Shown: positions 26,248 through 34,982 of the stretch, in pieces
Layout: every line of letters begins with the position of its first letter
How positions within the stretch are numbered: the first letter of the stretch is position 1
Assembly: GCA_944386285.1 (NCBI GenBank)
Contig: CALXAM010000002.1
Span: 1-64,000, forward strand
Direction of reading: 5' to 3'
DNA length: 64,000 nucleotides
From: an uncultured Clostridia bacterium
GTDB taxonomy: Bacteria > Bacillota > Clostridia > Oscillospirales > Ruminococcaceae
Notes under the pieces: generated by a model
Database searches by the model: none
Told to the model about the DNA's origin: nothing
Seen by the model: only the letters and a program-made list of their open reading frames with translations
Translations under genes and position numbers: made by a program

Positions 26248-27420
26248 ATGCTTGATGTTTTGGTAAAAACGATCGTTGACCTTTGGGTAGAGTCCGGTTT
26301 GGCCGCGATGCAGTGGCAAAACTGGGTGATGATCGGCATTTCATTTGTATTGATTTATTTGGCAATTGTCCGTGGCTTTGAGCCGCTGCTGCTTTTGCCG
26401 ATCGCATTTGGTATGTTTTTGACCAACCTTCCGATGACAGAGATGTTCCATATGGAATTCTTTGTGAATAAGGAAATAGACTTTGGACAAGTCATGAAAA
26501 ACGGCGGTTTGCTTGACTTCTTGTATTTGGGCGTAAAACTTGGTATTTATCCGTCGCTTATTTTCCTTGGCATTGGCGCAATGACCGACTTTGGTCCGCT
26601 GATTGCAAACCCGAAGAGCTTTTTGCTCGGTGCAGCTGCACAGCTTGGTATTTTCGTTACATTTGTCGGTGCAATTCTGCTTGGCTTCTCACCGGAATTT
26701 GCAGCAGCAATTGGTATTATTGGTGGTGCGGATGGCCCGACTGCAATTTACGTTGCAAAATCGTTGGCTCCGACTATTCTGGGTTCTATCGCCGTCGCAG
26801 CATATTCGTACATGGCGTTGGTACCGCTGATTCAGCCGCCGATTATGCGTGTACTTACTACGAAAAAAGAACGTGCTGTTGTCATGAAACAGCTTCGTCC
26901 GGTTTCCAAAACGGAAAAAATCGTATTCCCGATCGCAGTAACGCTCGTCGTTTCCTTGATCGTTCCGTCTGCTGCACCGCTTCTGGGTATGCTGATGCTT
27001 GGTAACCTCATGAAAGAGAGCGGCGTTGTTGATCGTTTGGTCAAGACTGCACAGAACGAACTGATGAACATTGTCGTCATCTTCTTAGGCGTTACAGTTG
27101 GTGCAACCGCTACAGCGGATTACTTCCTGACACCTGAAACACTCAAGATTATCGTGCTTGGTTTGATCGCATTCTGCATTGGTACTGCCGGCGGTGTGTT
27201 GTTTGGCAAACTGATGTATATCTTCACAAAGGGTCAGGTAAACCCGTTGATCGGTTCTGCAGGCGTGTCGGCTGTGCCGATGGCAGCACGTGTTTCACAG
27301 CGTGTTGGTGCGGAAACGAATCCGTCGAACTTCCTGCTCATGCACGCAATGGGTCCGAACGTTGCAGGCGTTATCGGTTCTGCTGTTGCAGCAGGTGTGT
27401 TGCTTGCAATCTTTGCATAA
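26248..27420 (+). CDS. oadB: Sodium-translocating decarboxylase beta subunit
   Basis: A 390-residue polytopic membrane protein of the OadB/GcdB family, which couples decarboxylation of carboxybiotin to sodium export. The sodium-channel signature GGADGPTAI is at 159-167, with D162 equivalent to the essential aspartate in characterised beta subunits. The alpha (carboxyltransferase) subunit and biotin carrier are not in the window, so the soluble partner, and hence the substrate (oxaloacetate, methylmalonyl-CoA or glutaconyl-CoA), is undetermined. A strong terminator follows. Confidence 0.93.
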   Translation: MLDVLVKTIVDLWVESGLAAMQWQNWVMIGISFVLIYLAIVRGFEPLLLLPIAFGMFLTNLPMTEMFHMEFFVNKEIDFGQVMKNGGLLDFLYLGVKLGIYPSLIFLGIGAMTDFGPLIANPKSFLLGAAAQLGIFVTFVGAILLGFSPEFAAAIGIIGGADGPTAIYVAKSLAPTILGSIAVAAYSYMALVPLIQPPIMRVLTTKKERAVVMKQLRPVSKTEKIVFPIAVTLVVSLIVPSAAPLLGMLMLGNLMKESGVVDRLVKTAQNELMNIVVIFLGVTVGATATADYFLTPETLKIIVLGLIAFCIGTAGGVLFGKLMYIFTKGQVNPLIGSAGVSAVPMAARVSQRVGAETNPSNFLLMHAMGPNVAGVIGSAVAAGVLLAIFA

Positions 27421-27433
27421 TCATATCAAAAAG

Positions 27434-27461
27434 AAAGCTCTGCTAAAAGCAGAGCTTTTTT
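27434..27461 (+). terminator. oadGB terminator
   Basis: AAAGCTCTGCT pairs with AGCAGAGCTTT around AAA, followed by T residues. Confidence 0.88.
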
Positions 27462-27510
27462 CTTTTTGTGGAAAGAAATTAACTTATACAATCGGTAAAA
27501 CACTAAAATC

Positions 27511-27611
27511 GTTGAAAAGCTGTGCAGAAATGTTGAAAACTTAATTGATTCAATCCCGCTTTTCCACGCTTTCAACTAAGTTTTCAACAATGAGGTAGGA
27601 AATGTGGAAAA
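27511..27611. other. Cluster of DnaA-box-like and GTTGAAAA motifs
   Basis: Within 101 bases between oadB and rlmB are three sequences at or near the DnaA-box consensus TTWTNCACA: TTTTCCACA (minus, 27603-27611, full match), TTTTCCACG (plus, 27560-27568, one mismatch) and TTCTGCACA (minus, 27521-27529, one mismatch). They alternate with four copies of GTTGAAAA or its complement (27511, 27532, 27569, 27580). No dnaA, dnaN or rpmH gene is nearby and gene orientation does not switch here, so this is more likely a DnaA-binding regulatory cluster than the chromosome origin. Confidence 0.4.
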
Positions 27612-27703
27612 CTGATTTGGGGAAAAATGATGAAGCGTGCAGGAGAAAAACTACGAAATGTATAATGGAAAATAAAAACCATGTTGGTTTTGAGTGATTA
27701 TAG

Positions 27704-27733
27704 TTGTAAATAAAAATTAGAATGTGGTATAAT
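27704..27733 (+). promoter_or_regulatory. rlmB promoter
   Basis: TTGTAA and TATAAT are separated by 18 bases, about 41 bases before the rlmB start. Confidence 0.65.
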
Positions 27734-27774
27734 ACAATAATAAACGTAAGAAAAAAGAGAAAGGGCTTTCGGCC

Positions 27775-28524
27775 ATGGAAAAAGAAACACAAAAGGTGCA
27801 ATTGATCGGCGGACGCAACGCCGTTATTGAGGCATTGCGTACACAAACGGCAATGGATACAATTTACATTGCGGAAGGTGAGCTCTCGGGAAGTATTGGA
27901 AAGATCAAAGCACTTGCAAAGGAATCAGGTGCAGTTGTTAAGACGGTTTCAAGAAAAAAACTGGACGAGATGGCACCTCAAATTCATCATCAGGGTGTTT
28001 TGGCGGTTTGTGCGTGTGCAGAATATGTGACGGTAGAAGAAATATTAAACGTGTCAAAAGAAAAAGGCACAGAGCCATTTATCATTCTTGCAGACGAAAT
28101 CGAAGACCCGCACAATTTGGGTGCGATTTTGCGTACCGCAGAAGCTGCCGGTGCGGATGGCGTGATTATTCCGAAACGGCGAAGTGCATCGCTTACAGCT
28201 ACGGTACATAAAACGAGCGCTGGTGCAGCATCTGTTGTGAAAGTGGCGCGTGTTTCTAATTTAGTTGCTTGCATGAAGGAACTGAAGCAGCATAATATTT
28301 GGATTTATGGCGCCGATATGGATGGCGGCCTTTTTTCCAAAACAGATTTGCGCGGACCTGTTGCGCTTGTGATCGGCTCAGAGGGAAAAGGAATCAGCCG
28401 GCTTGTAAAAGAAGAATGTGATTTTATCGTGTCACTTCCAATGTTTGGTCAAATCAATTCATTAAATGCGTCCGTGGCGGCGGGAATTTTAATGTATGAA
28501 GTAGTTAGACAACGTCAGGAATGA
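27775..28524 (+). CDS. rlmB: TrmH-family 23S rRNA 2-prime-O-methyltransferase
   Basis: A 249-residue SpoU/TrmH-class methyltransferase, most like RlmB, which methylates the ribose of G2251 in 23S rRNA. An N-terminal L30e-like substrate domain (about 5-85) is followed by the SPOUT domain with LADEIEDPHNLGAILRTAEA (motif 1), LVIGSEGKGISRLV (motif 2) and SLNASVAAGILMYE (motif 3). Paralogues in this family are hard to separate by eye, so the exact target base is less certain than the reaction. It is followed after 29 bases by the degenerate P-type-ATPase-like gene. Confidence 0.88.
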   Translation: MEKETQKVQLIGGRNAVIEALRTQTAMDTIYIAEGELSGSIGKIKALAKESGAVVKTVSRKKLDEMAPQIHHQGVLAVCACAEYVTVEEILNVSKEKGTEPFIILADEIEDPHNLGAILRTAEAAGADGVIIPKRRSASLTATVHKTSAGAASVVKVARVSNLVACMKELKQHNIWIYGADMDGGLFSKTDLRGPVALVIGSEGKGISRLVKEECDFIVSLPMFGQINSLNASVAAGILMYEVVRQRQE

Positions 28525-28553
28525 GGAGCATATAGCGAAAAGGAGCGGGGAAC

Positions 28554-31088
28554 ATGGCCAGAAAAATGAGTGTTGACGATATTTTAGAGGAGCTCAAACA
28601 GGGAGAACATATGAAGACGGATCATCAGGGGAACGCTTCTGTGGATATGGGCAAAATTGATGATCTGATTCGTGAGATTCTTACCAAAGATAAGGAAGAA
28701 GAGCTCAAAAAGGACAGCCGCGAATTTACCGAACAGGAAAAGGCTGAAATTGAGAGAGAAGTCCGTGTGCAGACCAATTCGCTGACGCAGCGGTTTGCGG
28801 CAATTCAAACAGAGAAAAAGAAGGGGCATACAGCGGCGATTCGTGTGCAGATGTCAGGTGACTTAGAAGAGCCTCCTAAGGCTGAACAGCCTTCCATTGG
28901 TGTTGGTGTCGAGGCGTTTAAGGAAATGCACAAGGCACGTATGCAGCGTGTAGATGCGTTTGTGTTAGAGCCGAAAAAGAAGCCTGAGGAAAAATCGCAG
29001 GCGCCTAAGGAAACGCAGGAAGAGAAGGCATCTGTAGTTTTTAACGAATCGGCTGTTACAGAAACAGAGAAAACAGTCGTCGAGAAACCGGAAGAGAGAA
29101 TCGCAGAGGAGCCAAAAACAGCTCCTGTTTTATCACAAACACAGGAACAAGCACAGCCAGAGCAAAAATCTGAGTCTTCTGCTGTACAGGAGAAAGAGCC
29201 GGTTGCTCCTGGCAAACCGGAAGTGTCTGATAAGACAGAAGAACGTTCCATCTTGCTGAATGCGGAAATTGAAAATACTGCCGCAGAAACGATTGTAGAG
29301 GTTCCAAAAGGAAAAGCAGCAGCGCCGAAAACGCCGAAAGAAGATCCTGAGGAATATGAATTGACTGAGGAAGACGAATATGTTTTTGAATCGCAGCAAC
29401 CACAAGTTGCAGCGTTGCTCAGAAAAAAACGGCGACGTGCACAGGTGAGCTGTGTGCTGTGCGGAATCTGTGCGTTTTTAGGCATCTTGCTTTCTTGCGT
29501 GCCGTCGGGAAAAGGTGCACTTTTTCTGTTTGGTATTATAGAAATTCCGGCGTTTTATTATGGCGCGGCAAATCTTTTGCTGCTGTTACTCTGTGCGATT
29601 GCAAATTTCCCGATGTTTTCTGCAATCAGCCATAGTTCTAAAAAAGATGCGTTTGGACTGATTACCCTGTTATTTACGGCGGCTTGCGGTGTATTTTTCT
29701 TGTTTGCGCCGGAACAAATTTCATCCGGACATGCTGTGTTTTATGCGCCGGTTTTAAGCCTTTCCTTTTTTGCTTCCTCGTGCGCGAGAGTATGGCAGAC
29801 GAAACGCCAGGAACAGAGCTTTTTGTTTATGACAGCGCCGGAAGATCGATATGGCGTGGCGATCGCACAGGAAAATGCCGTTTCGCGTGAACTTGCACGG
29901 GGCCTTTCGGTCGAAAAAGAAGCAGTGCTGGCGTCTAATGTAAAAGTAGGATTTTTTGACGGCTTCTTAACGTGCTTGCAAAAAGGTACCCCTATGGATA
30001 CAATGTATGGGCGTTTTGCATTGGGTACGTTTTTAATCGGCGTGCTTTGTGCCGCAGGATATTATGTGTTGAGCAGTGACCTGTATGGCGGTTTAACAGT
30101 CTTTTCTGCAATAGAAGTCTTAGGCCTTGGTTTGTTGGCGCCGATGATTTGTGATTTATGCTTGCATGGCAGTAAGCAACTGTTTGACGAGTATGAAATG
30201 AATGTTGCGGATTGGGAAAGTATTTTGGATGTTTCCGATGTGAATGCAGCCATGGTACGGGCAACAACGCTGTTTCCAGAAGGATCGGTTGTACTGCATG
30301 GCATTAAAACGTTCCAGGGAACACGAATCGATACAGCCATTGTGGATGCAGCAAGTGTCGTGTGTAAGGCAGATAGTGTGCTGCGCAGTATGTTCTTGTA
30401 TATCATCAACGGTCGGGAAGAACTGTTAAAGCCGGTTGATTCCATTCGTTATGAAGATTTGATGGGACTCACGGCTTGGGTTGATCAAAAACGAATCTTA
30501 ATTGGAAATCGTGATTTGATGATTCATCATTCAATCGCTGTACCGAAACGGGAATATGAAGATCAGTATCATGAGAAGGGACAGGACGTTATCTACTTGG
30601 CACGGGAAGGCGAATTATATGCTGCATTCATCGTGGAATTTACGGCAGCGGAATCGGTACAGACCATGATGTCGATTTTAACCCGTCAAAAGATTGGCGT
30701 TGTCGTTGCTTCAACAGATGCTGTAATTGATGCAGACTTGCTGATGCGGGTATTTGGTCTTTCTTCAGGCGAAATCAAAGTAATTCCTGCAAGATTGCAT
30801 GAGCAGTTTGACGCTAAGGTGCAGCCGCGTGAACGAATGGGAATGACATTCTTAAATAGTGGCCGAATGGATAGCTTTGCACTTTCATTGGCAGTTTGCA
30901 AGCAGCTGATGCGATGTGTACGTTTCGGAAAACGGCTGTATCTGATTGGTTCTATCTTATTGGCAGTTGTGCTGACGGCATTGTTTGCCCTTGGACAGAT
31001 GGCTGCGCTCAGTGCAGTGACTGTCGCTGGCGGATGTTTGTTACTGTTCTTGATTTATTGGTTCTATCAGAAAAATTTGCGTCTGTAA
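28554..31088 (+). CDS. Degenerate P-type-ATPase-like membrane protein
   Basis: An 844-residue protein. Residues 1-290 are highly charged and low in complexity (coiled-coil-like at 40-90, Glu/Lys/Pro-rich to 280). Transmembrane helices lie at about 297-315, 320-355, 366-384, 393-412 and 488-535, with two more at the C-terminus (about 795-838). From 520 on the order follows a metal-type P-ATPase: GLGLLAPM in place of the TM4 proline motif, a P/N-like region with ILIGNRDLM, EKGQDVIYLAREGELYA and TRQKIGVVVASTDA. But no DKTGT exists: the equivalent site reads D559-VSDV, and the hinge GDGxND reads NSGRMD (768-773). It should therefore not form the phosphoenzyme. Function unknown; it may be a scaffold or sensor. 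The family call rests on pattern only. Confidence 0.55.
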   Translation: MARKMSVDDILEELKQGEHMKTDHQGNASVDMGKIDDLIREILTKDKEEELKKDSREFTEQEKAEIEREVRVQTNSLTQRFAAIQTEKKKGHTAAIRVQMSGDLEEPPKAEQPSIGVGVEAFKEMHKARMQRVDAFVLEPKKKPEEKSQAPKETQEEKASVVFNESAVTETEKTVVEKPEERIAEEPKTAPVLSQTQEQAQPEQKSESSAVQEKEPVAPGKPEVSDKTEERSILLNAEIENTAAETIVEVPKGKAAAPKTPKEDPEEYELTEEDEYVFESQQPQVAALLRKKRRRAQVSCVLCGICAFLGILLSCVPSGKGALFLFGIIEIPAFYYGAANLLLLLLCAIANFPMFSAISHSSKKDAFGLITLLFTAACGVFFLFAPEQISSGHAVFYAPVLSLSFFASSCARVWQTKRQEQSFLFMTAPEDRYGVAIAQENAVSRELARGLSVEKEAVLASNVKVGFFDGFLTCLQKGTPMDTMYGRFALGTFLIGVLCAAGYYVLSSDLYGGLTVFSAIEVLGLGLLAPMICDLCLHGSKQLFDEYEMNVADWESILDVSDVNAAMVRATTLFPEGSVVLHGIKTFQGTRIDTAIVDAASVVCKADSVLRSMFLYIINGREELLKPVDSIRYEDLMGLTAWVDQKRILIGNRDLMIHHSIAVPKREYEDQYHEKGQDVIYLAREGELYAAFIVEFTAAESVQTMMSILTRQKIGVVVASTDAVIDADLLMRVFGLSSGEIKVIPARLHEQFDAKVQPRERMGMTFLNSGRMDSFALSLAVCKQLMRCVRFGKRLYLIGSILLAVVLTALFALGQMAALSAVTVAGGCLLLFLIYWFYQKNLRL

Positions 31089-31129
31089 CATTGCGTTAAA
31101 AAAAACGGATTTTATTTATTCACTAAAAA

Positions 31130-31175
31130 AACATTGTGATAACGAAAATTTTTTCGTAATATCACAATGTTTTTT
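31130..31175 (+). terminator. Terminator after the P-ATPase-like gene
   Basis: AACATTGTGAT pairs with ATCACAATGTT, with a further ACGAAAA/TTTTCGT stem inside, followed by seven or more T. Confidence 0.85.
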
Positions 31176-31185
31176 TATTTTGATA

Positions 31186-31214
31186 TTGTATTGTATGTGC
31201 GAATGTGATATTAT
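31186..31214 (+). promoter_or_regulatory. Promoter of the EF-G paralogue
   Basis: TTGTAT and TATTAT are separated by 17 bases; transcription would start near 31221 and leave a leader of about 130 bases. Confidence 0.5.
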
Positions 31215-31256
31215 TTATTTAATAAGCATCGTGCCATTTGTTTTATTTATCCAAAG

Positions 31257-31278
31257 GATGCGAAAACGTTTTGGCATC
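31257..31278. promoter_or_regulatory. 22-base near-perfect palindrome in the leader
   Basis: GATGC and GCATC flank a centre AAAACGTTTT; a single mismatched pair (31262/31273) interrupts the dyad. The CG-centred form is what LacI-family operators look like. In RNA it would form a hairpin. It lies downstream of the predicted transcription start. Confidence 0.45.
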
Positions 31279-31286
31279 TGAGCGAA

Positions 31287-31336
31287 TATACAGCTGTGTC
31301 CGCGCTGCTGCTGTATAAGATTTGAATCCGCGCGGA
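31287..31336 (+). ncRNA. Predicted H-type pseudoknot in the EF-G paralogue leader
   Basis: Stem 1 is TATACAGC (31287-31294) with GCTGTATA (31310-31317), 8 bp. Stem 2 is TCCGCGC (31299-31305) in its loop with GCGCGGA (31330-31336), 7 bp. Loops are 4, 4 and 12 bases, a feasible H-type geometry. The 3-prime strand of stem 2 adjoins the GGAG/GGTGA ribosome-site area of the gene starting at 31351. A four-codon frame (ATG at 31340, stop overlapping the real ATG) is also present. Confidence 0.5.
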
Positions 31337-31350
31337 GAAATGGTGACACT

Positions 31351-33420
31351 ATGAAACAGTACAAATCGAATCAAATCAAAAATGTTGCGGTTGCAGGCCA
31401 CGGTGGCTCGGGCAAGACAACACTGGTGGAAGCGCTTTTATATTTAACTGGCGCATCGGATCGTTTGGGAACTGTTGCAGACGGAAATACAGTTTGCGAT
31501 TATGATCCGGAGGAGATCAAACGGAAGGCATCGATCAGCCTCGCGGTAGCGCCATATGAGTATGAGGGAATTAAAGTGAATCTGCTTGATTGCCCGGGCC
31601 TTTTTGACTTTACAACCGGTCTGTATGAAGGCGTACAGGCGGCTGGCAGTGTATTGATTACAATTTCGGGTAAATCCGGCGTAACAGTTGGTGCAAGAAA
31701 AGCATATAAACTGGCGAAGAAAAAAGGAAAATCGCGCGTCATTTTCGTTTCAAAGCTGGATCGCGAAAGCGCTGATTTTTATAAAGTACTTGAACAGTTA
31801 AAGTCCATTTTTGGTCCGTCTGTGTGCCCGTTGGTTGTTCCTGTTATGAGGGATAAAACAGTCGAGTGCTATGTGGACTTGATCCAGATGAAAGCATATG
31901 CTTATGAGAACGGAAAAGCAAAAGAAGTTCCTGTACCTGAGAGCGATCATCGTATCGACGGCTTGATTGCAGCAATCAGTGAAGCAGTTGCAGAAACAGA
32001 TGAAGAATTGTTTGAGAAATATTTCTCCGGCGAACAGTTTACAAAAGAAGAACTCGCCAAAGGTCTGCATGCGGGCATTAAAAACGGATCGGTCACACCG
32101 GTATTCTGCGGTTCTGCACAGGAGCTTGAAGCAATTGATTTGCTCTTAAATGGTATTAAAGATTTTCTGCCGACAGCACAGGAGATGACTAGTGTTGTTG
32201 CGGAAGATGAGATCGGCGATCCGGTTGAGATCATTTGTGATGAGGAAGGTCCGGTCGTTGCACAGGTGTTTAAAACAGTTGCAGACCCGTTTATCGGAAA
32301 ACTCTCATACATTAAAGTGATTTCTGGTAAAATTTCGAATGGTACAGAAGTGGTCAATCAGACGACAGGACAGACGGAAAAAGTCGGAAAACTCTCTTAT
32401 ATCAGAGGTAAAAAACAAGAGGATGCCGGCGTAGTCGTTGCAGGTGATATTGCAGTTGCTGCAAAAATGAATGCGGCAACGGGTGACACCCTTTGTAATG
32501 GCGTTTCTGTCAAAGTAGAAAAACCACAGTACGACGCACCATGCTATTCAATGGCAATTATGCCGAAAGCCAAAGGCGATGAAAGCAAAATCGCACAAGG
32601 CGTGCAGCGTTTGCTCGAGGAGGATGGTTCGCTGTCATTCACACAGAATGCAGAAACACATCAGCAGGTGATCTCAGGATTGGGTGAACAGCATCTTGAT
32701 GTTGTGGTTACAAAATTGAAATCAAAATTCGGCGCTGATGTTACTTTGGAGCCGCCGATTGTAGCATATCGTGAAACCATTCAGAAAAAAGTAAAAGTAC
32801 AGGGCAAACACAAGAAACAATCCGGCGGTCATGGTCAATACGGTGACGTTTGGATTGAGTTTGAGCCGTACGATGGTGAAGATTTGTTGTTCGATCAAAA
32901 AGTAGTTGGCGGTGCTGTGCCGAAGAACTACTTCCCAGCTGTTGAAAAAGGCTTGCGTGAATCGATTACACGCGGTATTCTCGCAGGATATCCGGTGGTT
33001 GGATTGAAAGCTACGCTGCTCGATGGTTCATACCATCCGGTCGATTCTTCAGAAATGGCATTCAAAACAGCGGCATCGCTTGCATATAAAGCCGGCATGC
33101 AGCAGGCATCCCCTGTATTGCTCGAGCCGATTGGCCATTTGAACGTAACGGTTCCTGATGCAAATACGGGCGACATGATGGGTGAGCTGAATAAGCGGCG
33201 CGGTCGTGTGCTCGGAATGTCACCGGATGAGGATGGTACGACGGTGATTGAAGCAGACGTTCCAATGAGTGAGATGCATGATTTTGCAACACTTGTCCGT
33301 CAGATGACACAGGGCAGCGGATCATTTACATTTGCGTTTGAGCGATATGAGCAGCTTCCGAATCAGTTGGCAGCAGGTGTCATTGAACGCGCACGGGCGC
33401 TGTTTGGCAATGATGAATGA
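31351..33420 (+). CDS. Elongation factor G-like protein (EF-G2 type)
   Basis: A 689-residue five-domain translational GTPase paralogue. The P-loop is GHGGSGKT (16-23) instead of the GHxDAGKT of canonical EF-G, G4 is SKLD (134-137), and G3 reads DCPGL (80-84), so the catalytic histidine of DTPGH is Leu84. Domain IV (KKQSGGHGQYGDVWIEFEP) and domain V (ANTGDMMGELNKRRGRVLGM) are intact. EF-G2 proteins of this kind occur beside the true EF-G in many bacteria; a mycobacterial one was reported to bind nucleotide without ribosome-dependent GTPase activity. Role unsettled: it may be a ribosome-binding or recycling factor. The leader carries a predicted pseudoknot. Confidence 0.88.
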   Translation: MKQYKSNQIKNVAVAGHGGSGKTTLVEALLYLTGASDRLGTVADGNTVCDYDPEEIKRKASISLAVAPYEYEGIKVNLLDCPGLFDFTTGLYEGVQAAGSVLITISGKSGVTVGARKAYKLAKKKGKSRVIFVSKLDRESADFYKVLEQLKSIFGPSVCPLVVPVMRDKTVECYVDLIQMKAYAYENGKAKEVPVPESDHRIDGLIAAISEAVAETDEELFEKYFSGEQFTKEELAKGLHAGIKNGSVTPVFCGSAQELEAIDLLLNGIKDFLPTAQEMTSVVAEDEIGDPVEIICDEEGPVVAQVFKTVADPFIGKLSYIKVISGKISNGTEVVNQTTGQTEKVGKLSYIRGKKQEDAGVVVAGDIAVAAKMNAATGDTLCNGVSVKVEKPQYDAPCYSMAIMPKAKGDESKIAQGVQRLLEEDGSLSFTQNAETHQQVISGLGEQHLDVVVTKLKSKFGADVTLEPPIVAYRETIQKKVKVQGKHKKQSGGHGQYGDVWIEFEPYDGEDLLFDQKVVGGAVPKNYFPAVEKGLRESITRGILAGYPVVGLKATLLDGSYHPVDSSEMAFKTAASLAYKAGMQQASPVLLEPIGHLNVTVPDANTGDMMGELNKRRGRVLGMSPDEDGTTVIEADVPMSEMHDFATLVRQMTQGSGSFTFAFERYEQLPNQLAAGVIERARALFGNDE

Positions 33421-33442
33421 CAGGCGAAACAATAGAATCGAA

Positions 33443-33490
33443 TAAAACAACAAAGAGAACAGCGAAATTGCTGTTCTCTTTGTTGTTTTA
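33443..33490. terminator. Strong bidirectional terminator
   Basis: A 20-bp perfect stem (33444-33463 with 33470-33489) with a 6-base loop and T-tracts on both strands, between the EF-G paralogue and the convergent lipoprotein gene. Confidence 0.92.
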
Positions 33491-33512
33491 TAAAAAAGAA
33501 AGGAAAAGGAGG

Positions 33513-34982
33513 TTAGCTTGCTTGCTGTTGTTTCCAGGCAGTTAACTGCTGCTGTGCGCATTGTTTGATCTTATCAATTCCTGCAGCTTTTAAATCTGCG
33601 ATATATTTAGGAAGATAGGTATCAATATCAACGCTTCCTGTCATAATTGCAGAGTAATACTGGTCACAAACACGTTGGCACGCGATCAATTCAGCGGAAA
33701 ACGGAGTGGGATCTACTGTAAATCCAAGCGTTTCCGATTTTTGAACCGATGCATTAAATTCGCGGAATACATCCCATTTATTAAGCGGTTCGCCTTCTAA
33801 TGTCTTTAAGATAAACCAGTTTCCCTGTGTGTACTGAACTCCTGTATATGCGTTTGAGATACGGTGTACTTGTCCTTGGTCGGTCAGCGTATAATGCTTT
33901 CCCTCGATACCATAGTTGATCATATTTCGCACTTCAGAATCTGTATTTAAGCAATTTAAAAATTGAACGCTTTCAATCGGATGAATCGTCTTCGCACTCA
34001 CGGACATAATTCCACCGCGAGCAGATTCTGTAGTCATTACTTTTGGAGAAATCGCCTGTGCGACGATATCATACCCACGATCTGCAGACCAGAGCACATC
34101 AGAATAAGGACCGCCTGATGAAATTTTGCAAAAGACAAGTTCATCTTTTACAAGACTTCCGCTCTCTTTGATTGCGGCATCTTCGTTAATATAGCCTTTT
34201 GTATAATAGTCGCGCATTGTCTTTAGACGAGCTTCACCGAATGATGTTTCTAAGACATTTACCACCGTACAGGTTTCATCGAGTGAATTGACCATTAGCG
34301 GCAGTCGGTCAAATAATGCTTCATACCCATCTTGCGCGAACAGATTCCGTGCGTTTGTATCAAACTCAAATGGAATATAGGAAGGCTCACTTTGAGCGAC
34401 CAGCGCAAGAATCGGTTCAAGTGATTCAATCGTTTGATACTGTGTAATATCAATTTGATATTTGTCAATCAGATCTTTCGCAAACATGAACATCTCAAGC
34501 GCACAAGTTTCTTTGTTAGTGGGAATGCCGTAAATATGATTGTTATATGTAACACCATCCCAATAGAATGGATGGATGACATCATACATTTCTTTGGCGG
34601 AATTTTTTAAGTAGCCTTCCAGCGGCATCCAAACGCCTTTTTGTGCATTGCCGATAAAATCGCCCTGTGCAGGACCGGAGCAAAAAGCAATGTCAAAATA
34701 AGTGCCGGAACGAATAATTGCGGCTAAACGCTCTCCATAATCTGCCCATGCAATTTTGTTGTAGGTGATTGTCACACCAATTTTTTCTTCAAGAAGCTCA
34801 TTCAGCGCTTCATTGACGACAGAGAGATCAGCATCTGGATTTCCAATTGTATAATAAATGAGATTCACAGGCTCTTTTTTAGGTTCGTTTTCTGATTTTT
34901 CTGCTTCTGTACATCCAAAACTTGCAAATACGAATGAAAAACACAGTAGTAAGGCAAGGTAACGATAAAGAAGCCGTTTCAT
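33513..34982 (-). CDS. Extracellular solute-binding lipoprotein (sugar ABC type)
   Basis: A 489-residue lipoprotein with lipobox FASFGC (Cys24) and a family-1 type solute-binding domain resembling LplA/YtcQ-like proteins that carry a DUF3502-type C-terminus. It would bind an oligosaccharide outside the cell. No permease or ATPase gene lies in this unit: instead it is the last gene after a histidine kinase and a response regulator, whose stop overlaps this ATG (ATGA). It may therefore feed a transporter encoded elsewhere or act as a co-receptor for the kinase (inference). Confidence 0.88.
   Translation of the reverse strand: MKRLLYRYLALLLCFSFVFASFGCTEAEKSENEPKKEPVNLIYYTIGNPDADLSVVNEALNELLEEKIGVTITYNKIAWADYGERLAAIIRSGTYFDIAFCSGPAQGDFIGNAQKGVWMPLEGYLKNSAKEMYDVIHPFYWDGVTYNNHIYGIPTNKETCALEMFMFAKDLIDKYQIDITQYQTIESLEPILALVAQSEPSYIPFEFDTNARNLFAQDGYEALFDRLPLMVNSLDETCTVVNVLETSFGEARLKTMRDYYTKGYINEDAAIKESGSLVKDELVFCKISSGGPYSDVLWSADRGYDIVAQAISPKVMTTESARGGIMSVSAKTIHPIESVQFLNCLNTDSEVRNMINYGIEGKHYTLTDQGQVHRISNAYTGVQYTQGNWFILKTLEGEPLNKWDVFREFNASVQKSETLGFTVDPTPFSAELIACQRVCDQYYSAIMTGSVDIDTYLPKYIADLKAAGIDKIKQCAQQQLTAWKQQQAS

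Noticed and set aside
27511..27611. Chromosome replication origin
   Set aside because: No dnaA, dnaN, rpmH or gene-strand switch is near; kept only as a DnaA-box-like cluster.
31251..31279. A second pseudoknot in the EF-G paralogue leader
   Set aside because: The two possible stems would leave zero-length loops, which is not sterically feasible; they are alternative pairings of one palindrome.
31299..31336. tRNA-like element (7-bp acceptor-like stem, TTTGAATCC)
   Set aside because: Only 24 bases between the arms and no D or anticodon arm; better explained as half of a pseudoknot.
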